A DNA stretch of 64,000 bases from a virus, in the IMG/VR virus record IMGVR_UViG_3300042691_013609, positions 57,239-121,238 of that record; one strand, given 5' to 3'. A program made the position numbers and the translations under genes. How positions within the stretch are numbered: position 1 is the stretch's first letter; the number at the start of each line of letters is the position of its first letter. Below the pieces are notes generated by a model, which saw only the letters and a list, made by a program, of their open reading frames with translations, was not told the DNA's origin and ran no database searches. Positions 38,066-46,177 of the stretch are shown here, piece after piece.

Positions 38066-38584
38066 ATGACTAATGCTAATTGCTCCTGTATAAAAAGGGA
38101 GGATCAATCATTTGATTTCATAATCAATACTTATGATTGCAGAAGCTTAGTTATTACTGATTTAACAAATTGGATGATAGGTGATGGTTACGTTTTGCCA
38201 ACAACGCACAACGTAACCGTTACCTTACCAACTCAATCAAAAGTAGATATAAAAATTATACCTAACTCAGTAACAAGTGTTAGCGCAAATACATTAGGTT
38301 TTGGCGAATGTCTAAAAGACGGTATATACGGCTTTTATACAGAGAGTTGCGGGTATAATTATAGTAAAGTAAAAGCTGTTGTCTGTACACTTAGGTGTAA
38401 ATTAGATAATTATATATCTAAGGCAATGGATAAAGAAGATTGGGATAACATAACAAGAATCTCTAACCTTATCGATTTAATAGAAATCGATGCAGAAATG
38501 GGCAATGAAATAAATGCTAAAGAAATGTTTAAGATTGTGGATAAGGAACTTGATAAACATTCTTGCACTTGCTATTGCAGGTAA
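38066..38584 (+). CDS. Cys-containing virion protein, 172 aa
   Basis: A 172-residue protein starting MTNANCSCIKREDQSFDFII. The N-terminal half appears beta-stranded (HNVTVTLPTQSKVDIKIIPN); residues 115-160 are helical (RCKLDNYISKAMDKEDWDNI). The C-terminus ends in HSCTCYCR, another Cys-pair cluster. Not recognised. It belongs with the next gene in the Cys-rich series. Confidence 0.6.
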   Translation: MTNANCSCIKREDQSFDFIINTYDCRSLVITDLTNWMIGDGYVLPTTHNVTVTLPTQSKVDIKIIPNSVTSVSANTLGFGECLKDGIYGFYTESCGYNYSKVKAVVCTLRCKLDNYISKAMDKEDWDNITRISNLIDLIEIDAEMGNEINAKEMFKIVDKELDKHSCTCYCR

Positions 38585-38609
38585 TTTTAAATTTAAAGTA
38601 AAAAATAGA

Positions 38610-39146
38610 ATGGCAAATATATATTCATGTTGCAATTGTTTTGGCAACTCTTTGACATTGAACAACAACTGTAATCCAACCTCAACTAGTGAATGTGGGG
38701 GTTGTTTGACTTTAGGTCATATTATGGTTGGGTGTGAAAATAGCATCGCTCCATGCGATACCGAAAGCACATTAAAAGTGCCATTCGATTGTTTTTGTTT
38801 TCCTTGCGACAACCCACAATTTAAGATAACTAACCTAAGCAAAATAAAGTACGCAACTGTAGTGTCAATTGATAAAACAGGTGTGACTATTCAACCTGAT
38901 GGAACCGGAAAAGCCAACTCTAAAGTAGAGATTGAATTTTTTGCTATGTGTTCTGACGGGTGTGATGTAAAATCTGATTACGGTAGTGTTAGTATTTATC
39001 TTAGAGATATTTGCAAAGGTGTTATTTGTGAGGATGGATATAAGTGCAATGATTGCACTGGAGACTGCGACCAAGTAACTATAGATTTATCAGGACAAAG
39101 GCCGGTCGAAGAAACTGAAGAAAATACTAGCGGTTTTATACTATAA
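38610..39146 (+). CDS. Cys-rich virion protein, 178 aa
   Basis: The start is ATG 38610 (MANIYSCCNCFGNSLTLNNN); the longer frame begins inside the gene before it. There are about 24 cysteines in pairs (CCNC; CGGC; CFCFPC; CNDCTGDC). Residues 90-150 are beta-like. It belongs to the Cys-rich virion set that also includes 35774 and 38066. Zinc- or disulfide-stabilised assembly is inferred. Not recognised. Confidence 0.6.
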   Translation: MANIYSCCNCFGNSLTLNNNCNPTSTSECGGCLTLGHIMVGCENSIAPCDTESTLKVPFDCFCFPCDNPQFKITNLSKIKYATVVSIDKTGVTIQPDGTGKANSKVEIEFFAMCSDGCDVKSDYGSVSIYLRDICKGVICEDGYKCNDCTGDCDQVTIDLSGQRPVEETEENTSGFIL

Positions 39147-39161
39147 AAAATAAAAGACAAA

Positions 39162-40784
39162 ATGCCAAATTATACATCCCCATCACCAGCAAATGTAGCC
39201 CTTAACGGAAACCAAACTACTTGGTGGATTCCGGCTAAAAATAACAGCACAATTACTGTTACTAACGTAATTGTTACTATTACAGTTGCGCCTACTAGTG
39301 GGTTACAACTTTTAACTTTCCAACCAGAAGTCGGCACATTTAATCCAACTACAGGTATTTGGAATATAGGAACTCTTTTACCAGGGTCTACAAAATGGCT
39401 TAAACTTGTTACTTCTGTAGCAGATATTGGATTAGCTCCTTTCACAGTTACATCTGTAATTAGCGGAAATGGGGTTGATTCAAATGCATTAAACAATACA
39501 TTAGTTCAGACTGTAACATCTGTTGTTACTTCTGCTACAGCAGGAGCTATAGATGATCCGCATTCTTGCTCTTGTGTTAATGTGGCGGAGAACGACACTC
39601 CGTGTAACTTAGGAACAACTACTTATGTTCTCAATGAGCCTAGCATTACTAACTCTACAGAATACTGGTGGGATGATGCTACAGGGCAGGGTAAATTTAT
39701 CCCTGTAGACCCAAAAGTAGATATTACTTTTGAATACAGTATTTGGTGTAATGATGGATCCGGAGCTGTAGAAATAAGCGGACCTGCATTAGTTACAATA
39801 GATAAATTATTTTCTGATGTATCCTCTTTTGATCATACAATCTCAACTGTACCATATTCGGCATTATGCCCGCAAGAAATTTCTGTTTTATCTGCACAAT
39901 ACCCAACATTAGATTTAAGTAAATATTGTTGGAGAATTCTTAAAAATGTATTAGGAGACGCAACTTCAGGTGAACCTGTAGATTGTGATGAAGCTATTGA
40001 TACTAGGACATTTTTTATTTGTTCAGAAATAGATTGCAATACACCAGAACAACCTTGTCCGTGTCCTACAGATGAATTACCAGCAGACATACCATCTCAA
40101 TTACCTGTCGGTTACGAAGCAGAAAAAGGAGACACAGTAGTTATATACCATCCAAATGCAATGTCTGTTTGGACTTATGATGGAACATTGTGGAATAAGT
40201 GGTCTTGTGGATGTATTTATAAAATATCTCAAGACGAAGATAATGATTTAACTTTAGGCTCAGATGGAGCTCCTTATTTTGATTTATCTTCAATGACAGA
40301 AATTATTGAATTGCAAGATAAGGTAGTTACAAGTATAGCCTTTACAGGTACAAGCACAAAAACACTTACTCTTACATTCGATGATGGTTCTACATTAACA
40401 GCAAATTTTGCGGATTTATCAGCAGCATCTAGCACTTATGTAGAGGTATCTGATACTTGTTCTATAAACATGTCTATTTCTGGAACAGGTTCTTCAGTTA
40501 ATCCATTTGTAATTAGTGCAGAATATAATGAAGGAAGTCCACTATATGCTTATGACTCTGGAGTTGTAGGTTCTACAGCAAATACACTAAATGTGACTAC
40601 TTTATTTGATGTGTCTTGTCCAGAAGACTGTGCAGTTATTTATACATTAAACGGATATTCTACTGATGTCTTTCAGAATGTAACTTTAGTAGGAACTACC
40701 CTAACTTATGATATAAAATCAACAGCTCCATCTGGGACACATTATATTAATGTAGACAGGGAGTGCGGAGGCGTAATACTCTAA
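39162..40784 (+). CDS. Virion protein with a DUF11-like Ig domain, 540 aa
   Basis: A 540-residue protein. Residues about 15-125 have the DUF11/CARDB-like pattern (NNSTITVTNVIVTITVAPTS; LPGSTKWLKLVTSVADIG; GNGVDSNALNNTLVQTVTSV). A middle Cys-containing part (FICSEIDCNTPEQPCPCPTD) precedes a VVIYHPNAMSVWTYDGTLWN segment, like the tyrosine/Trp-N-G-T motif of the fibre anchors at 41547 and 46684. Probably a fibre- or tail-associated adhesion protein. Confidence 0.6.
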   Translation: MPNYTSPSPANVALNGNQTTWWIPAKNNSTITVTNVIVTITVAPTSGLQLLTFQPEVGTFNPTTGIWNIGTLLPGSTKWLKLVTSVADIGLAPFTVTSVISGNGVDSNALNNTLVQTVTSVVTSATAGAIDDPHSCSCVNVAENDTPCNLGTTTYVLNEPSITNSTEYWWDDATGQGKFIPVDPKVDITFEYSIWCNDGSGAVEISGPALVTIDKLFSDVSSFDHTISTVPYSALCPQEISVLSAQYPTLDLSKYCWRILKNVLGDATSGEPVDCDEAIDTRTFFICSEIDCNTPEQPCPCPTDELPADIPSQLPVGYEAEKGDTVVIYHPNAMSVWTYDGTLWNKWSCGCIYKISQDEDNDLTLGSDGAPYFDLSSMTEIIELQDKVVTSIAFTGTSTKTLTLTFDDGSTLTANFADLSAASSTYVEVSDTCSINMSISGTGSSVNPFVISAEYNEGSPLYAYDSGVVGSTANTLNVTTLFDVSCPEDCAVIYTLNGYSTDVFQNVTLVGTTLTYDIKSTAPSGTHYINVDRECGGVIL

Positions 40785-40793
40785 TAAAGAATT

Positions 40794-41195
40794 ATGAACA
40801 AGACTCAGTCTAAAATAGGAATAACAATACCAGAAACTCCTCCGCAGGAAAACTATATATATTCAGCTTATTTCCAGTATGACGCTATAGGAGGATTTGC
40901 TGAAGGGGAGGTTTACAACAATTTTCCTTCTACTCCTACTTGGAGTATGACAGGTACAGGTATTATAGAAACGACAAGCGGTTTAGGTTATAATTTCGCA
41001 AACAAAAACTCAGTAGAAATTCTTGTGTCAAAAGTTATAACGACGGGGATAGCAGGAGCATCTAGCGATTATCACGTATCCGCTAGCATATCTAGTGGCG
41101 GAGCTGATGATATAAGGATTGAATTATTAGATTCTACATTCGCCGCCACAAATGATTTTGGTGCATTTTATTTACGTGTTACAGTATACCAATAA
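40794..41195 (+). CDS. Small virion protein, anchor type MNKTQSKIGITI, 133 aa
   Basis: Starts MNKTQSKIGITIPETPP. The first 12 residues are identical to those of the next gene (41199), while the rest differs completely. The body is beta-rich and Ser/Gly-rich (FQYDAIGGFAEGEVYNNFPS). A shared N-terminal tag with variable bodies suggests docking on a common virion site. Not recognised. Confidence 0.6.
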   Translation: MNKTQSKIGITIPETPPQENYIYSAYFQYDAIGGFAEGEVYNNFPSTPTWSMTGTGIIETTSGLGYNFANKNSVEILVSKVITTGIAGASSDYHVSASISSGGADDIRIELLDSTFAATNDFGAFYLRVTVYQ

Positions 41196-41198
41196 AAA

Positions 41199-41537
41199 AT
41201 GAATAAGACACAATCTAAAATAGGAATTACTATAACTGCAAGTCCGACTTGTTGTTGCTGGACAAATATATATTATTATTCTTCAGAAGAATATTCAGTT
41301 GGGGCTATGAAAGCCTATGTAACTGGTTGTGATGATGCCGATTTAACTTGGGAAATATTAGTAGGCTCGACTTGGACTGAAATACTTTTATCAGATCCTG
41401 GCTTCGGTTTGGACCCTACTATATATGATCCAAATGCATTAGGAGCACAAGGCCCTGGATTGTATAGAACAAAAATGTCATCGGTTGGATGCTGTGATAC
41501 ATACTCTAATATATTAGAATCTTTCGGACCAGTTTAA
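41199..41537 (+). CDS. Small virion protein, anchor type MNKTQSKIGITI, 112 aa
   Basis: Starts MNKTQSKIGITITASPT, the same 12-residue tag as the gene before, followed by a different, Cys-containing Ig-like body (CCCWTNIYYYSS; VGCCDTYSNI). The body resembles an Ig or fibronectin-like strand set with a typical GAQGPGLYRTKMSSVGC. The pair of genes looks like duplication of the anchor and replacement of the body. Confidence 0.6.
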   Translation: MNKTQSKIGITITASPTCCCWTNIYYYSSEEYSVGAMKAYVTGCDDADLTWEILVGSTWTEILLSDPGFGLDPTIYDPNALGAQGPGLYRTKMSSVGCCDTYSNILESFGPV

Positions 41538-41546
41538 TATAAATAA

Positions 41547-42299
41547 ATGTATCCATCAAATTCACAAAGAATAGAACAGCAGTTAAAAAACTTAAAGCAC
41601 AAGGTAACTTGTGGAGTGCAGTTTTTTGACACATTTGAAGACTTTCCTGCAACAGGTAAAGAATGCGCAGTATATGTAGATAAAAGCACTGGCGCGTTTT
41701 TTATTTGGAATGGTACGGCTTATGTAACTTGTTGTGGGGAAGGAAGTACTATAGTAGCTCAGGGAATACAAGGTATACAAGGTTTAAGAGGACTCCAAGG
41801 TTTACAAGGTTTATCTGGTTCTTACGGGTTAGCTAACGGAGCTTTTTTTAGTACTCTATCACAATCTATTTCAACATTGGGCTCTGTAGTTCCTATGACT
41901 TTTAATAGCGAAATAGAGTCTAATGGTGTTTATTTAGATAATGTAGCATCTCCTAACTTAAATTCATTTTATCTTACAAATCCGGGTATATATAATATAC
42001 AATTTTCAGCACAATTACTTAGAGAATTTGGAGGATCTGATGCTCATATTGGTATTTTTTTAAAACGAAATGGAGTTACTGAACCTTATACGGGCACATA
42101 TTTACATTTTAATAGTAATAATACTTATTTAGTTGCGGCTTGGAACTTTTTTGTTACAGCACAAGCGGGTGACTATTTTCAGTTAATGTGGACAGTAGAT
42201 GATTTAGATATACAATTAGTGTATTTGGGAGAAGATAGTATTTTAGCAGGAGTTCCTGAAACACCTTCGGTTATTTTAACAGTAAATCAAATAATGTAA
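41547..42299 (+). CDS. Short collagen-like fibre with C1q-like head, 250 aa
   Basis: N-terminal residues 1-70 form an anchor (KECAVYVDKSTGAFFIWNGT), similar to the start of the giant fibre at 46684. It is followed by a short Gly-x-Gln collagen-like stretch ([20 protein letters not shown], about 73-92) and a C-terminal beta domain (about 95-250) with the C1q/TNF-like pattern (YLTNPGIYNIQFSAQLL; AGDYFQLMWTVDD). Such trimeric heads bind surface ligands. Likely a short host-recognition fibre. Confidence 0.75.
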   Translation: MYPSNSQRIEQQLKNLKHKVTCGVQFFDTFEDFPATGKECAVYVDKSTGAFFIWNGTAYVTCCGEGSTIVAQGIQGIQGLRGLQGLQGLSGSYGLANGAFFSTLSQSISTLGSVVPMTFNSEIESNGVYLDNVASPNLNSFYLTNPGIYNIQFSAQLLREFGGSDAHIGIFLKRNGVTEPYTGTYLHFNSNNTYLVAAWNFFVTAQAGDYFQLMWTVDDLDIQLVYLGEDSILAGVPETPSVILTVNQIM

Positions 42300-42303
42300 A
42301 AAT

Positions 42304-42957
42304 ATGTATTCAAATAAGTTTTCTTTAACATTTCTTTCTTTATTTTTTATTATTTTTATAATTATAGGTTGTTTGAAGGATGAGGAGATTACTTCATCTT
42401 CGGTGCCACAAACAGAAGAAAAGGTAGAGACTATCAAAGATACAACATCACAAGTTCTACCAAGAAACGGACAAGGAGACTTAGTATTATACAGAGGTAC
42501 ATTATCTATAGACAACTACTTGTTAGTATCTACAACAAACAGAGTATTCAGAACACACACAGTGTACAATAAAGATAAAGTAGCTTATTTATCTTTTCGC
42601 CCAGGCACACTAGGAAAAGCAAATATCGGCGGTGTGGTTACAAAGCATTATAATATAGAGGTAAAGTACAAAGATAGTACAGTATCTACAATCAATGCAT
42701 TCTCAAAAGACACGTTAGATAGATTCAGATTTTATCCAAAAGGTGTAAATCTACTTAACAGCTTACATCCTTCTAAAAAGTTAGAATGGGTGTATGCTAA
42801 TAAAACAACTGCAAGCATAAACGAGTGGAGAGGGACTACGTACACAAACTTGCAAAATTGGAACATTTATGCAGACGGAATGTTTGTGGCGCAAAAAGTA
42901 AAAGACCCGGTTGATAAAAACTCAACACAATTTATCATACCGCATTCACATAAATAA
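42304..42957 (+). CDS. Lipoprotein, 217 aa
   Basis: Residues 1-23 form a lipoprotein signal (FFIIFIIIGC lipobox; Cys23). The mature part has a Ser/Thr/Glu-rich linker (SSSVPQTEEKVETIKDTTS) and a soluble domain with beta-like strands (GDLVLYRGTLSIDNYLLVST). It lies directly before the holin-like and endolysin genes. It may act in outer-membrane disruption (spanin-like) or in superinfection exclusion. Not recognised. Confidence 0.65.
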   Translation: MYSNKFSLTFLSLFFIIFIIIGCLKDEEITSSSVPQTEEKVETIKDTTSQVLPRNGQGDLVLYRGTLSIDNYLLVSTTNRVFRTHTVYNKDKVAYLSFRPGTLGKANIGGVVTKHYNIEVKYKDSTVSTINAFSKDTLDRFRFYPKGVNLLNSLHPSKKLEWVYANKTTASINEWRGTTYTNLQNWNIYADGMFVAQKVKDPVDKNSTQFIIPHSHK

Positions 42958-42989
42958 AGACATTAATAAACCAGAGGAAAAACTAAAAA

Positions 42990-43277
42990 ATGGAATCACT
43001 TTTAGAAATTATTAAAGAATATTTAGGAGAAGCGGTTGTCGCAATAGTTACAGGTCTTGTAGCTTATTTATCAGGAAAGAAAAAAGCCGAAGTAGAATTA
43101 AGAAGCTCAGAAGGAGAAGCACTCAAAACAATGCAAGAGGCTTATGATAAATTTACAACAGATAGCCTAAAAAAATACCAAGAACTTTACGAAGAACTGC
43201 ATGAAGTAAAAGAAATGTTAAAAATAGTAAAGAAAGAATTAGAAGACTGTAGAAACGGAGTATTAGCACCAAGATGA
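42990..43277 (+). CDS. Holin- or spanin-like membrane protein, 95 aa
   Basis: One membrane helix at residues 10-29 (YLGEAVVAIVTGLVAYLSGK), then a long charged coiled coil (KKKAEVELRSSEGEALKTMQ; ELHEVKEMLKIVKKELED). It overlaps the endolysin start by four bases (ATGA). Single-helix coiled-coil proteins next to endolysins are holins of the class II/III type or i-spanins. The position supports a lysis role, the sequence does not settle which. Confidence 0.55.
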   Translation: MESLLEIIKEYLGEAVVAIVTGLVAYLSGKKKAEVELRSSEGEALKTMQEAYDKFTTDSLKKYQELYEELHEVKEMLKIVKKELEDCRNGVLAPR

Positions 43278-43771
43278 CAGACAATATAACAAAACAAAGA
43301 ATAAAACTAGCCCACCCTAAATTACGAAATGAGTTAGAGGATTTAATTGAAAATATTAACACAAATATACTTACAGGCCAGTCAAAAGTAAGATTAGCTT
43401 ATACCCTTAGAACTTGGGACGAACAAGACGAACTTTACGCACAAGGCAGAACAAAACCAGGTAAAAAAGTAACAAATGCGAAAGGAGGAGACTCTATGCA
43501 TAACTACGCTTTAGCTGTTGATATTGTTCTTATCATAGATGGAAAAGATGCGTCATGGGATACCAAGAAAGACTGGGACAAAGATAAACAATCCGATTGG
43601 ATGGAAGTTGTTTCAGAGTTTAAAAAGAAAGGTTGGGAATGGGGCGGAGACTGGGTTAAGTTTAAAGATATGCCACACTTTGAAAAATCATTTGGCTTAT
43701 CTGTAAAGAAACTTAAAGAAAAGTATTTAAAGAAGGATTTTATTCCGGGAACAGAATACGTAAATATATAA
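43274..43771 (+). CDS. Endolysin, L-alanyl-D-glutamate peptidase type (M15)
   Basis: A 165-residue peptidoglycan peptidase of the VanY/CwlK family. The zinc motif is SMHNYALAVDI (first His and Asp, about 76-86) and MPHFEKS (second His, about 136). Between them, the expected WGGDW segment (about 123-127) is present. It cuts peptide cross-links in the host cell wall to release progeny. No signal peptide, so it depends on the holin. The ATGA overlap with the membrane protein gene supports a lysis cassette. Confidence 0.85.
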   Translation: MTDNITKQRIKLAHPKLRNELEDLIENINTNILTGQSKVRLAYTLRTWDEQDELYAQGRTKPGKKVTNAKGGDSMHNYALAVDIVLIIDGKDASWDTKKDWDKDKQSDWMEVVSEFKKKGWEWGGDWVKFKDMPHFEKSFGLSVKKLKEKYLKKDFIPGTEYVNI

Positions 43772-43772
43772 T

Positions 43773-44552
43773 ATGGAAGGTTTTAAATGCTCACACGCAG
43801 AGAAAAGTAATTATTCAGTTATTACACCAAATCAACATTTAAAGCCTATCAACGGCAAGATAACGTGGCATATCGACGAGCAGAGTTTAACTACCGATAT
43901 GGAAAAATACAAAGTGTTATTTGCTTTTGAGCAAGCGTTTAACAAGTGGGGTGAAATAATTAACCCTATATCTTTTCAGCCAGTTGCTGCGATTAATGAT
44001 GCACAAATTGTTATCAAGTTTAAGAGTAATGGTGACGAAGGTCTGCCTTATGAATTTGATGAAACAACATTAGCTTATGCTTTTGCTCCGCAAGATACAA
44101 GTTTAGGTATCTATGCGGACATGTATTTTAATGATGCTTACAAGTGGGATGAAATACATAAAGCTGGTAGCATTTATCTTTTTAAAGTTGTTGTTCATGA
44201 ATTAGGCCATTGCTTGAATATTGGGCACCAAACAAAAGATATAAATGATATTATGTATCCTATTTACCAACCTTTTGGTGAAGTAGTTGTAAATAAAGAC
44301 ACAAAGCAAGGGATATATGATTTGTATAAACAATATGGCGTTAAAAGCCCAACTCCAATCCCATCTGAAGGAATTGATAAAGAAGTTGGCCAATTTATAA
44401 AAGCCATGTATAAATCAAAAAATGATTTATTAAAATTAAACTCATCCCAATTGCAGAATTTATCTTCTACTTTAGGAGTTACCTTTGGAATCAAAGACAA
44501 TATACAAAAGAGAGTTAATACTCTTTGGTCTGTAATATTAGGCATAAAATAA
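43773..44552 (+). CDS. Matrixin-type zinc metalloprotease (M10-like)
   Basis: A 259-residue protein. The catalytic zinc motif HELGHCLNIGH is complete (His142, Glu143, His146, His152), with a Met-turn DIMYP (Met161), the signature of metzincins such as matrixins. The catalytic domain spans about residues 28-185 with strands before the zinc motif (AQIVIKFKSNGDEG; GIYADMYFNDAYKW). The C-terminal 60 residues are unknown. There is no signal peptide or pro-domain switch. One base past the endolysin. It may act on host surface proteins or on the phage's own fibres; see findings. Confidence 0.85.
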   Translation: MEGFKCSHAEKSNYSVITPNQHLKPINGKITWHIDEQSLTTDMEKYKVLFAFEQAFNKWGEIINPISFQPVAAINDAQIVIKFKSNGDEGLPYEFDETTLAYAFAPQDTSLGIYADMYFNDAYKWDEIHKAGSIYLFKVVVHELGHCLNIGHQTKDINDIMYPIYQPFGEVVVNKDTKQGIYDLYKQYGVKSPTPIPSEGIDKEVGQFIKAMYKSKNDLLKLNSSQLQNLSSTLGVTFGIKDNIQKRVNTLWSVILGIK

Positions 44553-44555
44553 TTT

Positions 44556-44738
44556 ATGAAAAAAGTTACTAAAAGTAAAGTAAATGAAGCTGGTAATTAC
44601 ACTAAACCAGGAATGAGAAAAACCTTATTTAATAAAATAAAATCAGGATCAAAAGGTGGAGACCCAGGGGAATGGAGTGCTAGAAAGGCGCAGTTGCTCG
44701 CTAAAGAGTACAAGAAAAAAGGAGGTGGATATAAATAG
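44556..44738 (+). CDS. Small Lys/Gly-rich protein, 60 aa
   Basis: A 60-residue basic protein (MKKVTKSKVNEAGNYTKPGM) with internal GSKGGDPGEWSARKAQLLAK and a KKGGGYK end. The segment TKPGMRKTLFNKIKSGSKGG recalls small phage proteins annotated only as hypothetical, frequent in marine and freshwater phages. One of six Lys/Gly-rich small proteins in this genome (others at 33748, 44819, 45094, 45324, 45998). Virion-associated or DNA-binding role unproven. Confidence 0.6.
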   Translation: MKKVTKSKVNEAGNYTKPGMRKTLFNKIKSGSKGGDPGEWSARKAQLLAKEYKKKGGGYK

Positions 44739-44865
44739 CATTCTACTTTCTATATTAATATTAATTACTATAGTCTCGCCATTTAGTTTATTACACACTA
44801 TATTAAAACTTACAATAAGTGACCCAATTAAAAAAATCGCAGCAAAGTTTAAAAAAGTGGACTAA
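44725..44865 (+). CDS. Small membrane peptide, 46 aa
   Basis: From GTG 44725 the frame encodes MDINSILLSILILITIVSPF, then a polar turn, LHTILKLTI, and a basic end (KKIAAKFKKVD). One membrane helix plus an amphipathic cationic tail. It overlaps the 3' end of the previous gene by 14 bp and the next (GTG 44819) by 47 bp. Located in the lysis region, it could be a second holin-like peptide. The GTG start is a guess. Confidence 0.4.
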   Translation: MDINSILLSILILITIVSPFSLLHTILKLTISDPIKKIAAKFKKVD

Positions 44866-45097
44866 AGAAGAGTGGATGACTTCTGGGACATACGCTAATA
44901 AAAATAAAGGATCAGGCAAAGAAGTAAAATCAAGCGGTAATAAAAGGTACTTACCTAAAGAAGCTTGGTCAAAATTATCCGCATCCGAAAAGAAAGCAAC
45001 AAATGCAGCCAAATCAAAGGGCAATAAAGCAGGAAAACAATTTGTAAAACAGCCACAGAAGATAGCAAAAAAGGCGGCACAAGTTAGAAACAAATGA
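44819..45097 (+). CDS. Small Lys-rich protein, 92 aa
   Basis: A 92-residue very basic protein. The GTG at 44819 gives MTQLKKSQQSLKKWTKEEWM; an ATG at 44876 is an alternative. The segment LKKWTKEEWMTSGTYANKNK and the conserved-looking YLPKEAWSKLSASEKKATNA resemble DUF5872-like phage proteins (LPKKVWASLSPAQKAATN) often found with Lys-rich proteins. A DNA-binding or virion role is possible. Overlaps the next gene by 4 bp. Confidence 0.6.
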   Translation: MTQLKKSQQSLKKWTKEEWMTSGTYANKNKGSGKEVKSSGNKRYLPKEAWSKLSASEKKATNAAKSKGNKAGKQFVKQPQKIAKKAAQVRNK

Positions 45098-45321
45098 AAA
45101 AAGTAAAAGTAGGCGGTGTGCCTCATGTCGTAAAGAAAAAAGGAAAAGACATTGTTGTAGAGCATCCAACCATTAATAACGGTAAATACGATAAACTTAA
45201 TCTAAGTAAACAGACAAAAGGTAAAGTCAAAACCGTAAAGCAGGGAATAAAATCTACAAAAGAATGGCACAAAGAAAACCCGCATTCTTATAAAGATAAA
45301 AGCAAGTCAAAAAAGAAGTAA
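45094..45321 (+). CDS. Small Lys-rich protein, 75 aa
   Basis: A 75-residue protein (MKKVKVGGVPHVVKKKGKDI) with a Lys-rich C-terminus (PHSYKDKSKSKKK). The VKKKGKDIVVEHPTINNGKY segment may form a beta hairpin. Tightly linked to its neighbours by ATGA overlap (45094) and by a 2-bp gap to 45324. Not recognised. Confidence 0.6.
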   Translation: MKKVKVGGVPHVVKKKGKDIVVEHPTINNGKYDKLNLSKQTKGKVKTVKQGIKSTKEWHKENPHSYKDKSKSKKK

Positions 45322-45323
45322 CA

Positions 45324-45479
45324 ATGAAAGTTAAAAATACTAAAGTAAAGAAGATGCAATCAGGCGGCTCTTTAAAAGCAGTTGATTCTTATAAAAACCC
45401 AGGTTTATCAAAACTACCAACTGAAGTAAGAAATAAAATGGGCTATATGAAAAACGGGGGTAAAGCTAAAAAGAAATGA
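45324..45479 (+). CDS. Small Lys-rich protein with KKMQSGG motif, 51 aa
   Basis: A 51-residue protein (MKVKNTKVKKMQSGGSLKAV) sharing the exact KKMQSGG motif with the protein at 33748. A short second half (YKNPGLSKLPTEVRNKMGYM) ends in KNGGKAKKK. Its TGA overlaps the ATG of the 45476 gene. Shared motif and size suggest a family of interchangeable basic virion peptides. Confidence 0.55.
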   Translation: MKVKNTKVKKMQSGGSLKAVDSYKNPGLSKLPTEVRNKMGYMKNGGKAKKK

Positions 45480-45979
45480 CAAAGTTAAAATTAACAGGCA
45501 AGTCCAATATATTAAAGAAAACAACTAGCGGTATTAATCCTAAAGAATTTTCTTTGGCTACTAAAGAAGCCGAGCAATGCCCAGATGATTCATGCGGTGG
45601 CGGAGGTGGATCTAGCGTTGGCTATAAAAAATATGTAGCTTTATTAAACCCTGGAGAAAATCCACTTACTGACGCACCTGTCGCCACTGTATTAGAAAAT
45701 ACTCTTGGTAGCAATATTATATGGTTTCCACAAGCACCATCAGGTGCTTATAGTGGGGGGAATATAAACTTCGCAGACCCGTCTAAAGTTTTCATACTTA
45801 TGACAGGAAATTATTCAGGAGAAGGTGCTGGGAATGTTCCATATGTAGGTGCTGAAATTTATGATGACGGAAGTGGTTTTAAACTTTGGTTTTTTCCTGT
45901 TAATTATGTAGGTGATCCTATTGCATATTGGGGTACCCCTAACGCACCTCTATTTATAGAAGTAAGAGTATATCCATAA
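45476..45979 (+). CDS. Virion protein with the LTGxS anchor, 167 aa
   Basis: The N-terminal 37 residues (KLKLTGKSNILKKTTSGINP; KEFSLATKEAEQC) match the anchor of the 37506 protein. A Gly-rich hinge (CGGGGGSS) then joins a beta-rich domain (about 50-167) of unknown type (GYKKYVALLNPGENPLTDAP; FKLWFFPVNYVGDPIAYWG). The body differs from that of 37506, so the anchor is shared and the ligand domain is exchanged. Confidence 0.65.
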   Translation: MTKLKLTGKSNILKKTTSGINPKEFSLATKEAEQCPDDSCGGGGGSSVGYKKYVALLNPGENPLTDAPVATVLENTLGSNIIWFPQAPSGAYSGGNINFADPSKVFILMTGNYSGEGAGNVPYVGAEIYDDGSGFKLWFFPVNYVGDPIAYWGTPNAPLFIEVRVYP

Positions 45980-45997
45980 TATAAAAGAAAAAATAAT

Positions 45998-46156
45998 ATG
46001 GCTTTAGGAGTTAAACATTACACAAAGGACGGAAAGGAATATAAGGGCCCAATGCACAAAGATGCTAGCGGCAAACTTATGACTGGCAAAACGCATACAA
46101 GTAAGAGTGAGTATCTTACCCATTCAAAGCCTAAGCCAAAAACTAAGAAGAAGTAA
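45998..46156 (+). CDS. Small Lys-rich protein, 52 aa
   Basis: A 52-residue basic protein (MALGVKHYTKDGKEYKGPMH) with the repeat-like HYTKDGKEYKGPMHK and TGKTHTSKSEYL segments, ending in KPKPKTKKK. This HYTKDGKEY-GP-H-GK-MTGKTHT layout resembles small phage proteins of marine and freshwater phages. Function unknown; DNA or capsid contact is likely from its charge. Confidence 0.6.
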   Translation: MALGVKHYTKDGKEYKGPMHKDASGKLMTGKTHTSKSEYLTHSKPKPKTKKK

Positions 46157-46177
46157 TAACAGTTTAAAATATAAAAC

